Source: Demetria terragena DSM 11295
GTDB lineage: Bacteria; Actinomycetota; Actinomycetes; Actinomycetales; Dermatophilaceae
Assembly: GCF_000376825.1 (NCBI RefSeq)
Contig: NZ_AQXW01000004.1
Span: 2,542,001-2,606,000 of the forward strand
DNA length: 64,000 nucleotides
Direction: 5' to 3'
Below are positions 63,033 through 64,000 of the stretch, piece by piece; positions within the stretch are counted from its first letter, which is position 1, and each line of letters begins with the position of its first letter. Both the position numbers and the translations under genes were made by a program. The notes below the pieces were generated by a model. It saw nothing but the letters and a program-made list of their open reading frames with translations. It did not search any database and was not told the DNA's origin.

Positions 63033-64000
<968 letters not shown>

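Overview
The window reads as the chromosome of a high-GC actinobacterium, most likely in the order Micrococcales (inference). Supporting signs are a mycothiol-type formaldehyde dehydrogenase, an F420-type LLM oxidoreductase, actinobacterial families (DUF6421, DUF3263, DUF4032), an Rpf/transglycosylase-like secreted protein behind a c-di-AMP (ydaO) riboswitch, and an orphan groEL behind a CIRCE element. No rRNA, CRISPR array, transposase or integrase is visible. One tRNA, tRNA-Thr(UGU), is present.

0-20 kb is mostly housekeeping. It holds mycothiol-dependent formaldehyde detoxification, cysS-rlmB, a group of Pro/Gly-rich membrane proteins, DUF4032, an AbiEi/DUF559 gene bracketed by two copies of a 62-bp palindromic repeat, a stand-alone MsmK/UgpC-type ABC ATPase, a CBS protein, a Ser/Thr kinase, a ThrE exporter, the riboswitch-controlled Rpf-like protein, a prepilin peptidase, two tandem AraC regulators and a LuxR-type regulator.

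20-42 kb is metabolic. It holds an acyl-CoA dehydrogenase/SDR pair, a DUF6421-SDR-threonine aldolase neighbourhood in which the SDR gene carries an in-frame 48-bp palindromic repeat, and an HTTM-like membrane pair. A peptide ABC importer operon with an embedded gamma-glutamyltransferase and its own GntR regulator follows. A transhydrogenase-type iron alcohol dehydrogenase, SGNH hydrolase, ung, a PLP decarboxylase, DUF3263 and zwf complete this part.

42.4-57 kb looks like accessory DNA. All five enzymes of the non-phosphorylating L-fucose pathway are predicted here but split into two blocks: SDR + FAH hydrolase + FadR-type regulator, and L-fuconate dehydratase + aldo/keto reductase + lactonase. 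The same near-palindromic operator lies upstream of both blocks. Between them sits an eight-gene leftward operon: lipoprotein SBP, ABC ATPase, fused ABC permease, PP2C-like phosphatase, two EEP phosphodiesterases (one secreted), LacI and MgtC. A perfect 18-bp LacI-like palindrome lies just upstream of it. I predict an organophosphate uptake and hydrolysis system; it is the best candidate here for something undescribed. The whole stretch is bracketed by an intact HMG-CoA lyase gene and a decayed same-orientation fragment of that gene's 3' end, as expected if an island had inserted at that site.

57-64 kb holds a tight operon (DUF3311-SSS symporter-GntR-CaiB CoA transferase-HMG-CoA lyase), an LLM oxidoreductase and the 5' part of groEL.
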